64,000 nt of DNA. It comes from Oceanobacter antarcticus (GTDB lineage Bacteria > Pseudomonadota > Gammaproteobacteria > Pseudomonadales > Oceanobacteraceae). Positions 53,217-62,142 of the stretch are shown one piece after another. Both the position numbers and the translations under genes were made by a program. Position 1 is the stretch's first letter. Every line of letters starts with the position of its first letter. The stretch is from assembly GCF_044962685.1 (NCBI RefSeq), contig NZ_JBBKTX010000006.1, positions 1 through 64,000 of the forward strand. Reading direction: 5' to 3'. Below the pieces are notes generated by a model. The model did not search any database, was not told where the DNA came from, and worked only from the letters and a program-made list of their open reading frames with translations.

Positions 53217-54434
53217 ATGCAGGAAATTCGCAAATCCGACAAGCTGGCTAATGTTTTTTACGATCTTCGCGGCCCGGTTCTTCAGGCCGCCAAGCGCATG
53301 GAGGAAGAAGGTCACCGGATATTGAAACTGAACATTGGCAATCCAAAACCCTTCGGTCTGGATGCCCCTGAAGAAATCATTCAGGACGTTATCTACAACC
53401 TGCCTGATTCCGAAGGCTATTCGGACTCCAAAGGCCTGTTTTCTGCGCGAAAAGCCATCATGCAGTACGCCCAGCAGAAACACATCGCCAATGTCGGCAT
53501 TGAAGACATTATCATCGGCAATGGCGTCAGCGAGCTGATTGTTGCTTCCATGCAAGGGTTGCTGAATAACGGTGATGAAGTACTGGTTCCGGCACCCGAC
53601 TACCCGCTATGGACCGGCGCTGTCGTGCTCGCAGGCGGACGAGCGGTTCACTACGTTTGTGATGAGCAATCAGAATGGTATCCCGACCTGGACGATATGC
53701 GCGCCAAAATTACCAACCGTACCCGCGCCATGGTCTTGATCAATCCCAACAACCCTACCGGTGCGGTTTACCCTACCGAGTTGCTGCTGGGCATGCTGGA
53801 AATTGCCCGAGAATTCAACCTGATCGTGTTCTCGGATGAAATCTACGACAAGATTATTTTTGATGGCATAACACACACATCCACAGCTTCACTGGCTGAC
53901 GACCTGCTGATCATTACGTTTAACGGCCTGTCCAAAAACTACCGTTTGGCGGGTTTTCGCTCCGGCTGGATGATCATCAGTGGCGCCAGACACAAAGCCC
54001 GAGATTACATAGAAGGGCTGGAAATGCTGGCCTCCATGAGACTCTGCGCCAACGTACCCGCCATGTACGCAATTCAGACCGCACTGGGAGGCTATCAGAG
54101 TATCGACGACCTGGTCGCAGAAGGCGGGCGCATTCGCCAGCAGCGGGATATCGCCTGGGAAGCACTCAACAGCATCCCGGGTGTCAGTTGTGTCAAACCC
54201 AAAGGCGCGCTGTATTGCTTCCCGAAAATGGACAAGGACAAATTCAACATTTTGGATGACGAACGCATGGTGCTGGATCTGCTGGAACAACAAAAGATTC
54301 TGATCGTGCACGGCACTGCGTTTAACTGGAAATCGCCCGATCATTTCCGCGTTGTATTTTTACCCCGCCCTGAAGACCTGACTTTGGCGATGAGCCGGAT
54401 TGATCAGTTTTTCCGTGGCTACGTGCAAGCCTGA
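53217..54434 (+). CDS. alaA: Alanine-producing aminotransferase AlaA
   Basis: A 405-aa PLP-dependent class I aminotransferase that makes alanine from pyruvate and glutamate in E. coli. The N terminus MQEIRKSDKLANVFYDLRGP is characteristic of AlaA. The PLP site has NPNNPTGAVY, FSDEIYDKI and the Schiff-base Lys240 in LSKNYRLAGFRSGW, and the carboxylate-binding Arg is in FRVVFLPRPEDL. Complete and of normal length. Confidence 0.96.
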   Translation: MQEIRKSDKLANVFYDLRGPVLQAAKRMEEEGHRILKLNIGNPKPFGLDAPEEIIQDVIYNLPDSEGYSDSKGLFSARKAIMQYAQQKHIANVGIEDIIIGNGVSELIVASMQGLLNNGDEVLVPAPDYPLWTGAVVLAGGRAVHYVCDEQSEWYPDLDDMRAKITNRTRAMVLINPNNPTGAVYPTELLLGMLEIAREFNLIVFSDEIYDKIIFDGITHTSTASLADDLLIITFNGLSKNYRLAGFRSGWMIISGARHKARDYIEGLEMLASMRLCANVPAMYAIQTALGGYQSIDDLVAEGGRIRQQRDIAWEALNSIPGVSCVKPKGALYCFPKMDKDKFNILDDERMVLDLLEQQKILIVHGTAFNWKSPDHFRVVFLPRPEDLTLAMSRIDQFFRGYVQA

Positions 54435-54471
54435 AATTTTCACCATCAGACCCAATGGAAACGGCCCCACT

Positions 54472-54897
54472 ATGCTTGATGTTCATATCGACGATTTTTT
54501 CAAGGACTGCGCTACCATCCTGCTGATAGGCTTCAGGCATTTTCCTCGTCCTCAAACCCTGTTTATTGAAGACATATCAGGGCCGGATCAGATGGATGAA
54601 TTTGGCCTGCACAGCAATCGCCACCTGGCGGCGCTGAGTACGCTAGGATGGCTCAGAGAGGAAGGGTATATACGTTTTAGTGGCCAGGATCGCCAAGAGT
54701 CTGTTGATGATTTTGTATTGACCAGCAAGGCACTGATGCGGCTGCTGGCACCGGCAAAGAGTAACAATCCGGATCGAGGGCACGACCTGCCAGAGACACC
54801 AACACCTGTTATTCAGGTGTTGGAATTTGCCCGGTTGCAAAGTGATACCACTTGGATCAGCCAGATCGTTCAAACCAATTTAATCACTGCGCCCTGA
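54472..54897 (+). CDS. Hypothetical protein downstream of alaA
   Basis: A 141-aa soluble protein I do not recognise. It begins MLDVHIDDFFKDCATILLIG, has a central LAALSTLGWLREEGYIRF that resembles a winged-helix or DNA-binding helical hairpin, and ends PVIQVLEFARLQSDTTW. The start at 54472 (38 bp after alaA) is favoured over an ATG at 54400 that would lie inside alaA. Probably co-transcribed with alaA; function unknown. Confidence 0.65.
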   Translation: MLDVHIDDFFKDCATILLIGFRHFPRPQTLFIEDISGPDQMDEFGLHSNRHLAALSTLGWLREEGYIRFSGQDRQESVDDFVLTSKALMRLLAPAKSNNPDRGHDLPETPTPVIQVLEFARLQSDTTWISQIVQTNLITAP

Positions 54898-54932
54898 CAC
54901 CTTCTCTGTCATCACGGTGAAATTACCCAACC

Positions 54933-56072
54933 CTATTTGGTTCTGACGGCAAACCCGGCAGAGGCCAATAATTGCTGCAAGTCGACGCACTTGGCGGGAA
55001 CACCTACCTTCATCGTAGGAATATCCCGACGCAGTGGATAATCCCGACGTAACTGATCAAAGGTCTGTTTAACGTCCTCCGCTCGTGACATGGCTGAACG
55101 CATTTTACCGTCATCAACACGCACTTCATAAGCGGCTCGAATCGCCGTACGCAACGCCTGATTTAACGGTACCTGATCAGAAAAATTCACCCGCCGAATA
55201 CCGGGTTCTGGCAAAAACTGACCCAACTTGCGCCGCATCGGCAGACCAAAATACTCACACACGGCCTGATAAATCATTTCCGTACCACGCATCTTACCGT
55301 CCAGAGAATAACCAGCGATATGCGGTGTCGCCAGCATACAGCGATGCATCAAGGCAAGATCCAGATGAGGTTCTTTCTCCCACACATCCAGAATTGCCTC
55401 AAAATCGTTGTGCGACCTCAGGTGAGCCAACAATTCAGCATTATTCACCACCGCTCCCCGACTGCTGTTGATCAAACAGGCATTCTGTTTCATTTGCAGC
55501 AGCTGCTCGGCACCCATCAAATGCCGGGTGGGACATTCCCCATCATTCACCAGCGGAGTATGCAAACTCACCACATCCGCCTTCAGCACTTCCTCAAGTG
55601 ACGTCAGTGGCCCCACAACAGCTGGATCCTTGAACGGATCCGTCGCCACTACGTCAACACCCATTTCTTCAAGCCGCCGACGCAAACACAGCCCGACGTT
55701 GCCAACCCCGACAATACCCACGGAAAGATCAGCAAAAGACACGCCTCGCACATCAATCAGTACACTGAGCGAACTTAATACGTAATCCACAACGGCTTGC
55801 GCATTACAACCAGGGGCACTGGCAAAGCCAATATTTGCACGCTGCAGATAGTCGAGATCAATATGATCTGTGCCAATCGTTGCGGTTCCAACAAACTTGA
55901 CCGGGGTTCCCTTGAGCAAGGTTTCATCAACGGCTGTTACAGAACGCACCAGTAATATATCGGTGTCCGCCAGCTGATCAGCAGTCAGGCTGCGACCATT
56001 AAGGCGCCGAATTTCACCAAACTCAGAAAAGAAAGAATCTACCAGAGGAATGTTTTCGTCAGCGGCTATTCG
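54933..56072 (-). CDS. pdxB: Erythronate-4-phosphate dehydrogenase
   Basis: PdxB oxidises 4-phosphoerythronate in the DXP-independent-of-glucose branch of pyridoxal phosphate synthesis. The product (379 aa) has the D-2-hydroxyacid dehydrogenase core: NAD motif VGIVGVGNVG, LINSSRGAVVNN with the active-site Arg, DVWEKEP with Glu, and ATPHIAGYS with His. It also has the PdxB-specific C-terminal dimerisation domain. I use GTG 56072, giving the usual start (M)RIAADENIPLVDSF; the frame continues to a TTG at 56117. Confidence 0.94.
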   Translation of the reverse strand, partial: RIAADENIPLVDSFFSEFGEIRRLNGRSLTADQLADTDILLVRSVTAVDETLLKGTPVKFVGTATIGTDHIDLDYLQRANIGFASAPGCNAQAVVDYVLSSLSVLIDVRGVSFADLSVGIVGVGNVGLCLRRRLEEMGVDVVATDPFKDPAVVGPLTSLEEVLKADVVSLHTPLVNDGECPTRHLMGAEQLLQMKQNACLINSSRGAVVNNAELLAHLRSHNDFEAILDVWEKEPHLDLALMHRCMLATPHIAGYSLDGKMRGTEMIYQAVCEYFGLPMRRKLGQFLPEPGIRRVNFSDQVPLNQALRTAIRAAYEVRVDDGKMRSAMSRAEDVKQTFDQLRRDYPLRRDIPTMKVGVPAKCVDLQQLLASAGFAVRTK

Positions 56073-56397
56073 CACGAGGGTGTTGTCCAGTTGGAATACA
56101 GGGCGACATTTTGTCAAGCCACACCCATCTTTACAATGACCAGCAAGATTCTGTCAAAAAAAGCCGACGATCAGCCAAACACGGATACTCCGGGCGATTA
56201 CCTTTCAGGATAATTGCCTGGTATCAGAACACAGACTAAACACCGCATTGTCGACAAAAACAGGGATAAAAGCGCCTCTGCACAAAATACCGGCAAAAGG
56301 GATGGTCATGTCTAATTCCACCCGGTTCATTTTCTGGATGAATAGCCGACATTGGTAAAAACCCTTACATCAAAGGCAATTACGACCATTGGCTTCC

Positions 56398-56426
56398 TTA
56401 ACCGAAAGGCAGTAATCAAGTATACT
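56398..56426 (+). promoter_or_regulatory. Sigma-70-type promoter of acnB
   Basis: TTAACC (56398-56403) and TATACT (56421-56426) are exactly 17 bases apart and are followed by GCGCCCC. Transcription would begin near 56433, about 100 bases before the acnB start. The rest of the 459-bp gap after pdxB shows nothing I can name. Confidence 0.6.
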
Positions 56427-56531
56427 TGCGCCCCTGCATTCCCAATGGAACAACACAATCTGAAGGTTGCCGGCACCCTCAAAAGGGGAACCCGGGTGAA
56501 TCTGAAGATTCATAGAGATGAGGAAAACACC

Positions 56532-59135
56532 GTGTTAGAAGCTTATCGTGCTCACGTTGCCGAGCGAGCAGAGCTGGGAATTCCACCCAAGCCTCTGAAT
56601 GCTGAACAGACAGCTGCTCTGGTCGAGTTGCTGAAAACTCCACCCGCTGGCGAAGAAACCACTCTGGTTGACCTGCTGGAAAACCGTATCCCTCCGGGTG
56701 TGGATGAAGCAGCCTACGTAAAAGCAGCGTTCCTGACTGCCATTCTGAAAGATGAAGCGACTTCTCCACTCATATCCAAAGAAAAAGCGATTCAACTGCT
56801 GGGTATGATGCAGGGTGGCTACAACATCGCGACATTGGTTGAACAGCTGGATAACGCTGAACTGGCACCTCTGGCCGCGAAAGAACTAAAGCACACCCTG
56901 CTGATGTTTGACGCCTTCAACGACGTTCAGGACAAAATGAACGCTGGCAATGCGATCGCGAAAGAAGTGATGGAGTCCTGGGCCAATGCTGAATGGTTTA
57001 CCAACCGCAACAAGGTTGCTGAATCCATCAAAATGACCGTATTCAAGGTGACTGGCGAAACCAACACCGACGACCTGTCACCGGCCCCGGATGCCTGGTC
57101 ACGCCCGGATATCCCACTGCATGCCCGTGCTGCGTACAAGATGACCCGCGACGGCTTAGAGCCTGAAGAGCACGGTGTCACTGGCCCGATGTCTCAGATC
57201 GACGCGATCAAAGCCAAAGGTCTGCCGGTTGCTTTCGTTGGTGACGTGGTGGGTACCGGTTCTTCCCGTAAGTCTGCCACTAACTCGGTATTGTGGTTCT
57301 TCGGTGATGACCTTCCTGGTGTACCGAACAAACGTGGTGGCGGTGTCTGTATCGGTTCCAAAGTGGCCCCTATCTTCTTCAACACCATGGAAGATGCCGG
57401 CGCATTGGTATTTGAAGCTCCGGTCGACAATATGAACATGGGCGACGTGATCGATATCCGCCCATATGAAGGTAAAATCTTCAACGAAGCCGGTGATGTC
57501 ATCTCCGAATTCGGTTTCAAATCTGAAGTCATTCTGGATGAAGTCCAGGCTGGCGGCCGCATTCCGCTGATCATCGGCCGCGGACTGACCACCAAAGCTC
57601 GTACCGCCCTGGGTCTTGGCGCAACCGATCTGTTCCGTCTGCCGGTTGACCCCGAGGCTGGCACCAAAGGCTTTACCCTGGCGCAGAAAATGGTCGGCAA
57701 AGCTTGCGGTCTGGAAGAAGGACAAGGCGTTCGTCCAGGCACCTATTGCGAACCCAAGATGACCACGGTCGGCTCTCAGGACACTACTGGTCCGATGACC
57801 CGTGACGAACTGAAAGACCTGGCCTGCCTCGGCTTCCAGGCAGATCTGGTGATGCAGTCCTTCTGTCACACGGCAGCGTATCCAAAGCCGGTTGACGTGG
57901 AAATGCAGCACACCATGCCTGACTTTATCCAGACCCGTGGTGGTGTGGCGCTGCGTCCGGGCGACGGTATCATCCACTCCTGGCTGAACCGCATGTTGCT
58001 GCCTGATACCGTGGGTACCGGTGGTGATTCACACACCCGTTTCCCAATGGGTATCTCCTTCCCTGCCGGCTCTGGTCTGGTTGCCTTCGCCGCTGCGACG
58101 GGTGTTATGCCACTGGATATGCCTGAATCTGTACTGGTGCGCTTCAAAGGTAAGATGCAGCCTGGTATTACCCTGCGCGACCTGGTTCACGCCATTCCGT
58201 TGTACGGTATCAAGCAAGGCATCCTGACGGTTGAGAAAAAAGGCAAGATCAACGAATTCTCCGGTCGTATTCTGGAAATCGAAGGTCTCGAGCACCTGAC
58301 GGCTGAGCAAGCATTTGAATTATCAGATGCTTCTGCTGAACGTTCTGCCGCCGGTTGTACGGTCACTCTGTCAGAAGAATCCATCGCTGAATATCTGCGT
58401 TCTAACATCGTCATGCTGCGCTGGATGATCTCTGAAGGCTACGGTGATCCACGTACTCTGGAGCGTCGTGCTCAGGCAATGGAAGCATGGCTGGCCGATC
58501 CCAAGCTGATGCGTGCCGACAAAGATGCTGAATATGCCCATATCATCGAAATCGATCTGGCTGATATCAAAGAGCCTATCGTCTGCTGCCCGAACGACCC
58601 GGACGATGCCAAGACACTGTCTGACGTTGCTGGCGTAAAAGTAGACGAAGTCTTCGTTGGTTCCTGCATGACCAACATTGGTCACTTCCGCGCAGCCGGT
58701 AAACTGTTGGCTAACCACAAAGGTGGTCTGAGCACCCGTTTCTGGATGTCTCCACCAACCAAAATGGACGAAGCCCAGCTGATGGAAGAAGGTTACTTCA
58801 ATATCTTCGGTACTTCTGGTGTCCGTACTGAAATGCCAGGTTGTTCTTTGTGTATGGGTAACCAGGCGCGTGTAGCATCCGGTGTTACCGTATTGTCGAC
58901 ATCTACCCGTAACTTCCCGAACCGTCTGGGCGATGGTGCCAACGTCTACCTGACCTCTGCCGAACTGGCATCCGTTGGGGCTATTCTGGGTAAACTGCCA
59001 ACCACCGCAGAATACATGGAATACGCCAACAAGCTGGATAGTATGTCTGGTGAAATCTACAAGTACCTGAACTTCGACAAGATGGACGAGTACACCAAGA
59101 AAGCGGCTACCGCCGTTATCGCTTCCGACAAGTAA
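56532..59135 (+). CDS. acnB: Bifunctional aconitate hydratase 2 / 2-methylisocitrate dehydratase
   Basis: AcnB interconverts citrate and isocitrate in the TCA cycle using a 4Fe-4S cluster. The 867-aa product starts with the HEAT-like domain ((M)LEAYRAHVAERAELGIPPKPL). The swivel domain (NTDDLSPAPDAWSRPDIPLH, GTGSSRKSATNS) comes before the catalytic domains, the order that marks AcnB. Cluster cysteines are in VGSCMTNIGHF and GCSLCMGNQARV. I use GTG 56532, preceded by GAGGAAAA; the frame opens at 56352, before the likely promoter. Confidence 0.96.
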   Translation: MLEAYRAHVAERAELGIPPKPLNAEQTAALVELLKTPPAGEETTLVDLLENRIPPGVDEAAYVKAAFLTAILKDEATSPLISKEKAIQLLGMMQGGYNIATLVEQLDNAELAPLAAKELKHTLLMFDAFNDVQDKMNAGNAIAKEVMESWANAEWFTNRNKVAESIKMTVFKVTGETNTDDLSPAPDAWSRPDIPLHARAAYKMTRDGLEPEEHGVTGPMSQIDAIKAKGLPVAFVGDVVGTGSSRKSATNSVLWFFGDDLPGVPNKRGGGVCIGSKVAPIFFNTMEDAGALVFEAPVDNMNMGDVIDIRPYEGKIFNEAGDVISEFGFKSEVILDEVQAGGRIPLIIGRGLTTKARTALGLGATDLFRLPVDPEAGTKGFTLAQKMVGKACGLEEGQGVRPGTYCEPKMTTVGSQDTTGPMTRDELKDLACLGFQADLVMQSFCHTAAYPKPVDVEMQHTMPDFIQTRGGVALRPGDGIIHSWLNRMLLPDTVGTGGDSHTRFPMGISFPAGSGLVAFAAATGVMPLDMPESVLVRFKGKMQPGITLRDLVHAIPLYGIKQGILTVEKKGKINEFSGRILEIEGLEHLTAEQAFELSDASAERSAAGCTVTLSEESIAEYLRSNIVMLRWMISEGYGDPRTLERRAQAMEAWLADPKLMRADKDAEYAHIIEIDLADIKEPIVCCPNDPDDAKTLSDVAGVKVDEVFVGSCMTNIGHFRAAGKLLANHKGGLSTRFWMSPPTKMDEAQLMEEGYFNIFGTSGVRTEMPGCSLCMGNQARVASGVTVLSTSTRNFPNRLGDGANVYLTSAELASVGAILGKLPTTAEYMEYANKLDSMSGEIYKYLNFDKMDEYTKKAATAVIASDK

Positions 59136-59193
59136 CCCCGTCAGCAGTACTGGCCTTGCCGGTGCTGCTAGCGAGATAAAAATCGACAGCAAT

Positions 59194-59226
59194 AAAAAAC
59201 CCGACGTTTAAACGTCGGGTTTTTTA
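59194..59226 (+). terminator. Intrinsic terminator of acnB
   Basis: ACCCGACGTTT/AAACGTCGGGT (59199-59220) is a perfect palindromic stem followed by TTTTTTA and preceded by a run of As, 58 bp after acnB. It can also end transcription of the DUF1566 genes arriving on the other strand. Confidence 0.95.
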
Positions 59227-59262
59227 TTGGCACCTCAAATACCTGATAACAAACAACGTCTC

Positions 59263-59808
59263 TTAGTCTGCATCCCGCACAACCATAAACTGCAGACTCT
59301 CCGATTTATCGTATGTCCTTTCCGTCCCTTGAGCAAACGTTATAATTCGGGCGGCATCAACCTGAAAACTGCTGGTCGTCGAGCTCCAGTAGGTAGAGTT
59401 ATTATAACTGGTCGGGAATATACCAACATTAATCGCAAATGCAGTACAACGCCGCTCCACAATCGTTCTCAGTTCTGTGATATTAGGTAAGCGCCAGTCA
59501 TTGTATCCAGCCAGAATCAGGTTTTCAGCCGCTGCCAATGCCAGAGACCAAGTGTAATAGCTTTTACGATCCGTTGATTCATCAAGGTCGCATGATTTAG
59601 CCGTTGCATTCCAGTCATAATCGATTGGACATCGCCGCCACATCAACCCAGTGGGTGTATGCGTCACCGTGTCGCCATGCTGTACAAAATCACTCGATGG
59701 CGTATACAAGACAGCTCCTGGCACACAAGCCTGGCTCGCGGCATGACAGATCCCGGATATAACACCAACACCAAGCACCAGCGACCACAGAATCGGTTTT
59801 ATGACCAT
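59263..59808 (-). CDS. Small secreted DUF1566 protein, module copy 2
   Basis: A 181-aa exported protein. Signal peptide MVIKPILWSLVLGVGVISGICHA is followed by one DUF1566 (Lcl C-terminal-like) domain with PTGLMWRRCPIDYDW, SLALAAAENLILAGYNDWRLPNITEL and STYWSSTTSS. The domain is found in surface proteins, including the glycosaminoglycan-binding Legionella Lcl. The ATG at 59808 is preferred because GGGGGG lies 5 bases upstream; a GTG at 59814 would overlap the upstream stop by 4 bp. It ends the operon near the acnB terminator. Confidence 0.8.
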   Translation of the reverse strand: MVIKPILWSLVLGVGVISGICHAASQACVPGAVLYTPSSDFVQHGDTVTHTPTGLMWRRCPIDYDWNATAKSCDLDESTDRKSYYTWSLALAAAENLILAGYNDWRLPNITELRTIVERRCTAFAINVGIFPTSYNNSTYWSSTTSSFQVDAARIITFAQGTERTYDKSESLQFMVVRDAD

Positions 59809-59810
59809 AT

Positions 59811-61580
59811 TCACCCCCCTACAAGACGCACAAAAAAGGATTTGCTTTTAGCCAGCTGCGAGCCACTGGTATCCGTACCGCTCACCACCCCTTCATTAAA
59901 ATCAACCGCCCAGGCCGCCCAACTTTCTCCACCATAAACATCAGATGTCCAATAAACACGGGCATACAGCGTATTGGGAAAATAATCCTCATCAATCGAA
60001 GGCGCTGTGACTGAATGATCGATGATCGAAGACAACTCATAAACCGAGGGTAAACGCCAGGCGCTATAACCACACAAAGCGATAGAATTCATATAGTCTA
60101 CATAAGCAGCGGTATTGCACTCACCGTCCAGATTACACCCCCCTCCACCGCTTTCTGTACCCACACCATCAGCGCCGCCATTTATCGAAGTATCGGTGCT
60201 GTACCAGGTAAAATACGAATTACTATCCCTTTCTGTGCCAGAGCCCGAAGCATCTTTTACTTCCCATAACAGCCCGGTATTCACATCCAGAACACACGAC
60301 CATTCCTCGGCAGCTGCCGCCAGCGCGATGCCCTCCGAGTCGAGTTTGATAAAATCAAATCCAGCCTTACCCGACCCTTCTTTAACCAGGCTGGCATCAG
60401 CATCCCTGCCATAATCTGCATCTTGACCACCAAAGTTCGTATTTGGGCAAACCGTCTCGGCAGTGGCCGAATAACAGGCAGTCAGACCCGTATCATTACT
60501 TTTGCCTGTCGCACCAATGGTTACAGCAATCGTACTGGTCGCAACCGCCTCGTCACTCGGATCACTTTCGTACTCACCACGCACCGCAGACACCCTGAAG
60601 TAGTAGGTTCGGATGGCATCATCGGTGGAACTCAGAACAAAACGGTTTGTGATCACGTCAGTTTCCAGCATGCCCCCCAGATAACTGTTGTAATTGGCCA
60701 CATCCGATACCGGGATCGTCTCGCGCGCATAATAAACGTTATAGGATGCCGCTGACGCCACCTCATCCCAAGTTAGCGTCACTTCGGAACTGTCAACACT
60801 CACCGCTAGATTGTCAGGGACTGCGAGATCGGCAAACAGGGTAATAACCATTTCATCAGAACCGGTTGCGCCTTGTTCATCCGTTGCCAACAGTACCAGA
60901 ACAATATCCGTGTCTTCTGCCACATCCGGCGCGGTAAAGGTAGCCTCTGCCTCAGTCGCGTCAGACAGATCAATCGCTGGGCCTTGTTGCCGAACCCATT
61001 GAAAAGACACAACATTGCCATCCAGATCGGAGGCTGACCCATTCAGGTAAACCGTTTGCCCGACATGAACCTCCTGATCACTGCCAGCATCAACAACAGG
61101 TTTCAGATTTCCGCTCTCGTCGTACTCAACATACACATACAGAGTCACCGTATCGGTATCACTGGCGCCAGCGTTGTCCGTCACCGTCAGGCTGAACACC
61201 ATGTTTTCTGCCACGGTCAGACCGGGGATAATCACCGACGTATTGGCTGAATTTGGGTTAACAATCGCTGCTTCAGTGCCGCTCAACTGGGCCCATTCAT
61301 ACAACACCACCGTACCGTCTTCGTCGATACCCGATCCTGGTAACAGAACCGTTGCCCCTTCGTACACGGACTGGTCAAGTCCGGCACTTGCGACCGGAGC
61401 AACATTGTCAGGATCAACCGTATCGGTATCCCCACTGTCAGTATCAGTGCCAGAGCCATCCGTTGCTGAGGAGCCAGTCGCATCAGGGCCGCTTTGTGCC
61501 CCACAACCAGCCAACGCCGTTAATAGCATAAACACCAGAACCCGTCTCAGCATGCCAACTTCGGTTTTAACGTTCTTCAT
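59811..61580 (-). CDS. Surface lipoprotein with PKD-like, FN3 and DUF1566 domains, module copy 2
   Basis: A 589-aa lipoprotein with signal ending LLTALAGC. An Asp/Gly/Thr-rich linker (about 28-60) leads to two PKD/REJ-like domains (VAPVASAGLDQSVYEG and LKPVVDAGSDQEVHVG). An FN3-like domain (LTWDEVASAASYNVYYARE) comes before a C-terminal DUF1566 domain (CVLDVNTGLLWEVKD, ALCGYSAWRLPSVYELSS). This reads as an adhesin-like or binding protein on an extended stalk. The start at 61580 has GGAAA upstream. It is coupled to the small DUF1566 gene downstream. Confidence 0.82.
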   Translation of the reverse strand: MKNVKTEVGMLRRVLVFMLLTALAGCGAQSGPDATGSSATDGSGTDTDSGDTDTVDPDNVAPVASAGLDQSVYEGATVLLPGSGIDEDGTVVLYEWAQLSGTEAAIVNPNSANTSVIIPGLTVAENMVFSLTVTDNAGASDTDTVTLYVYVEYDESGNLKPVVDAGSDQEVHVGQTVYLNGSASDLDGNVVSFQWVRQQGPAIDLSDATEAEATFTAPDVAEDTDIVLVLLATDEQGATGSDEMVITLFADLAVPDNLAVSVDSSEVTLTWDEVASAASYNVYYARETIPVSDVANYNSYLGGMLETDVITNRFVLSSTDDAIRTYYFRVSAVRGEYESDPSDEAVATSTIAVTIGATGKSNDTGLTACYSATAETVCPNTNFGGQDADYGRDADASLVKEGSGKAGFDFIKLDSEGIALAAAAEEWSCVLDVNTGLLWEVKDASGSGTERDSNSYFTWYSTDTSINGGADGVGTESGGGGCNLDGECNTAAYVDYMNSIALCGYSAWRLPSVYELSSIIDHSVTAPSIDEDYFPNTLYARVYWTSDVYGGESWAAWAVDFNEGVVSGTDTSGSQLAKSKSFFVRLVGG

Positions 61581-61617
61581 TTCAGCTTTCCATGAATTAA
61601 AAGCGAAGTACAAGTCA

Positions 61618-62142
61618 TCACATATCCCTCACTAACAACAGATATCCCTTGAGATACAACGCGTCTCGTACCCGACCATTATAAAAATCCACCATCAGGA
61701 TCGTTGGCTGATCATTGTGATTATTTCTGGCGGATGCACTCCAAAAATATCCGCTGGTTATTTCAGGAAAATAATCAGTATTAACAGCCGGGTTGACACA
61801 TTGCCACTCCACCAGGCTCTGCAGCTCATTGATATTGGGCAAGCGCCAGCCCGAGTAACCCGCCAGCACAACCTCATCGGCATAGCCATAGGCCGCCGCC
61901 AGCGACAGGCGCTTGGCCGTGCCAGCACATTCCCCATCTTTCCACTGCTGGCCATACAGACAAGAAAACCAGAGCAGCCCTAGCTGTGGCTCATAGAGAG
62001 AGCCATCCAACTGTGTTTCAAAACGCTCATTGGTGGTATCTGGCACGGTGTCCAGACATTGTTGCGCAGCAACCGCCGAGCTACTGAATAGCCAGTACCC
62101 GAGCCACGCTGTCACCAGTGATTTCAGCCAATCTTTATTCAT
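61618..62142 (-). CDS. Small secreted DUF1566 protein, module copy 1
   Basis: A 174-aa exported protein. The signal peptide (LVTAWLGYWLFSSSAVAA) is followed by a DUF1566 domain with PQLGLLWFSCLYGQQW, LAGYSGWRLPNINELQSLVEW and YFWSASARNN. It matches the protein at 59263-59808 in length and layout. The start at 62142 has GGGGAT 5 bases upstream and overlaps the end of the large lipoprotein gene by 8 bp. Confidence 0.8.
   Translation of the reverse strand: MNKDWLKSLVTAWLGYWLFSSSAVAAQQCLDTVPDTTNERFETQLDGSLYEPQLGLLWFSCLYGQQWKDGECAGTAKRLSLAAAYGYADEVVLAGYSGWRLPNINELQSLVEWQCVNPAVNTDYFPEITSGYFWSASARNNHNDQPTILMVDFYNGRVRDALYLKGYLLLVRDM

Noticed and set aside
57156..57977. 273-codon antisense frame in acnB, and another at 58371-59192
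   Set aside because: Shadows of a highly expressed gene with strong codon bias.
59812..59819. C/G homopolymer at the junction of the DUF1566 genes as a phase-variation switch
   Set aside because: Only six bases long and located at the stop/start overlap, too short to argue for regular slippage.
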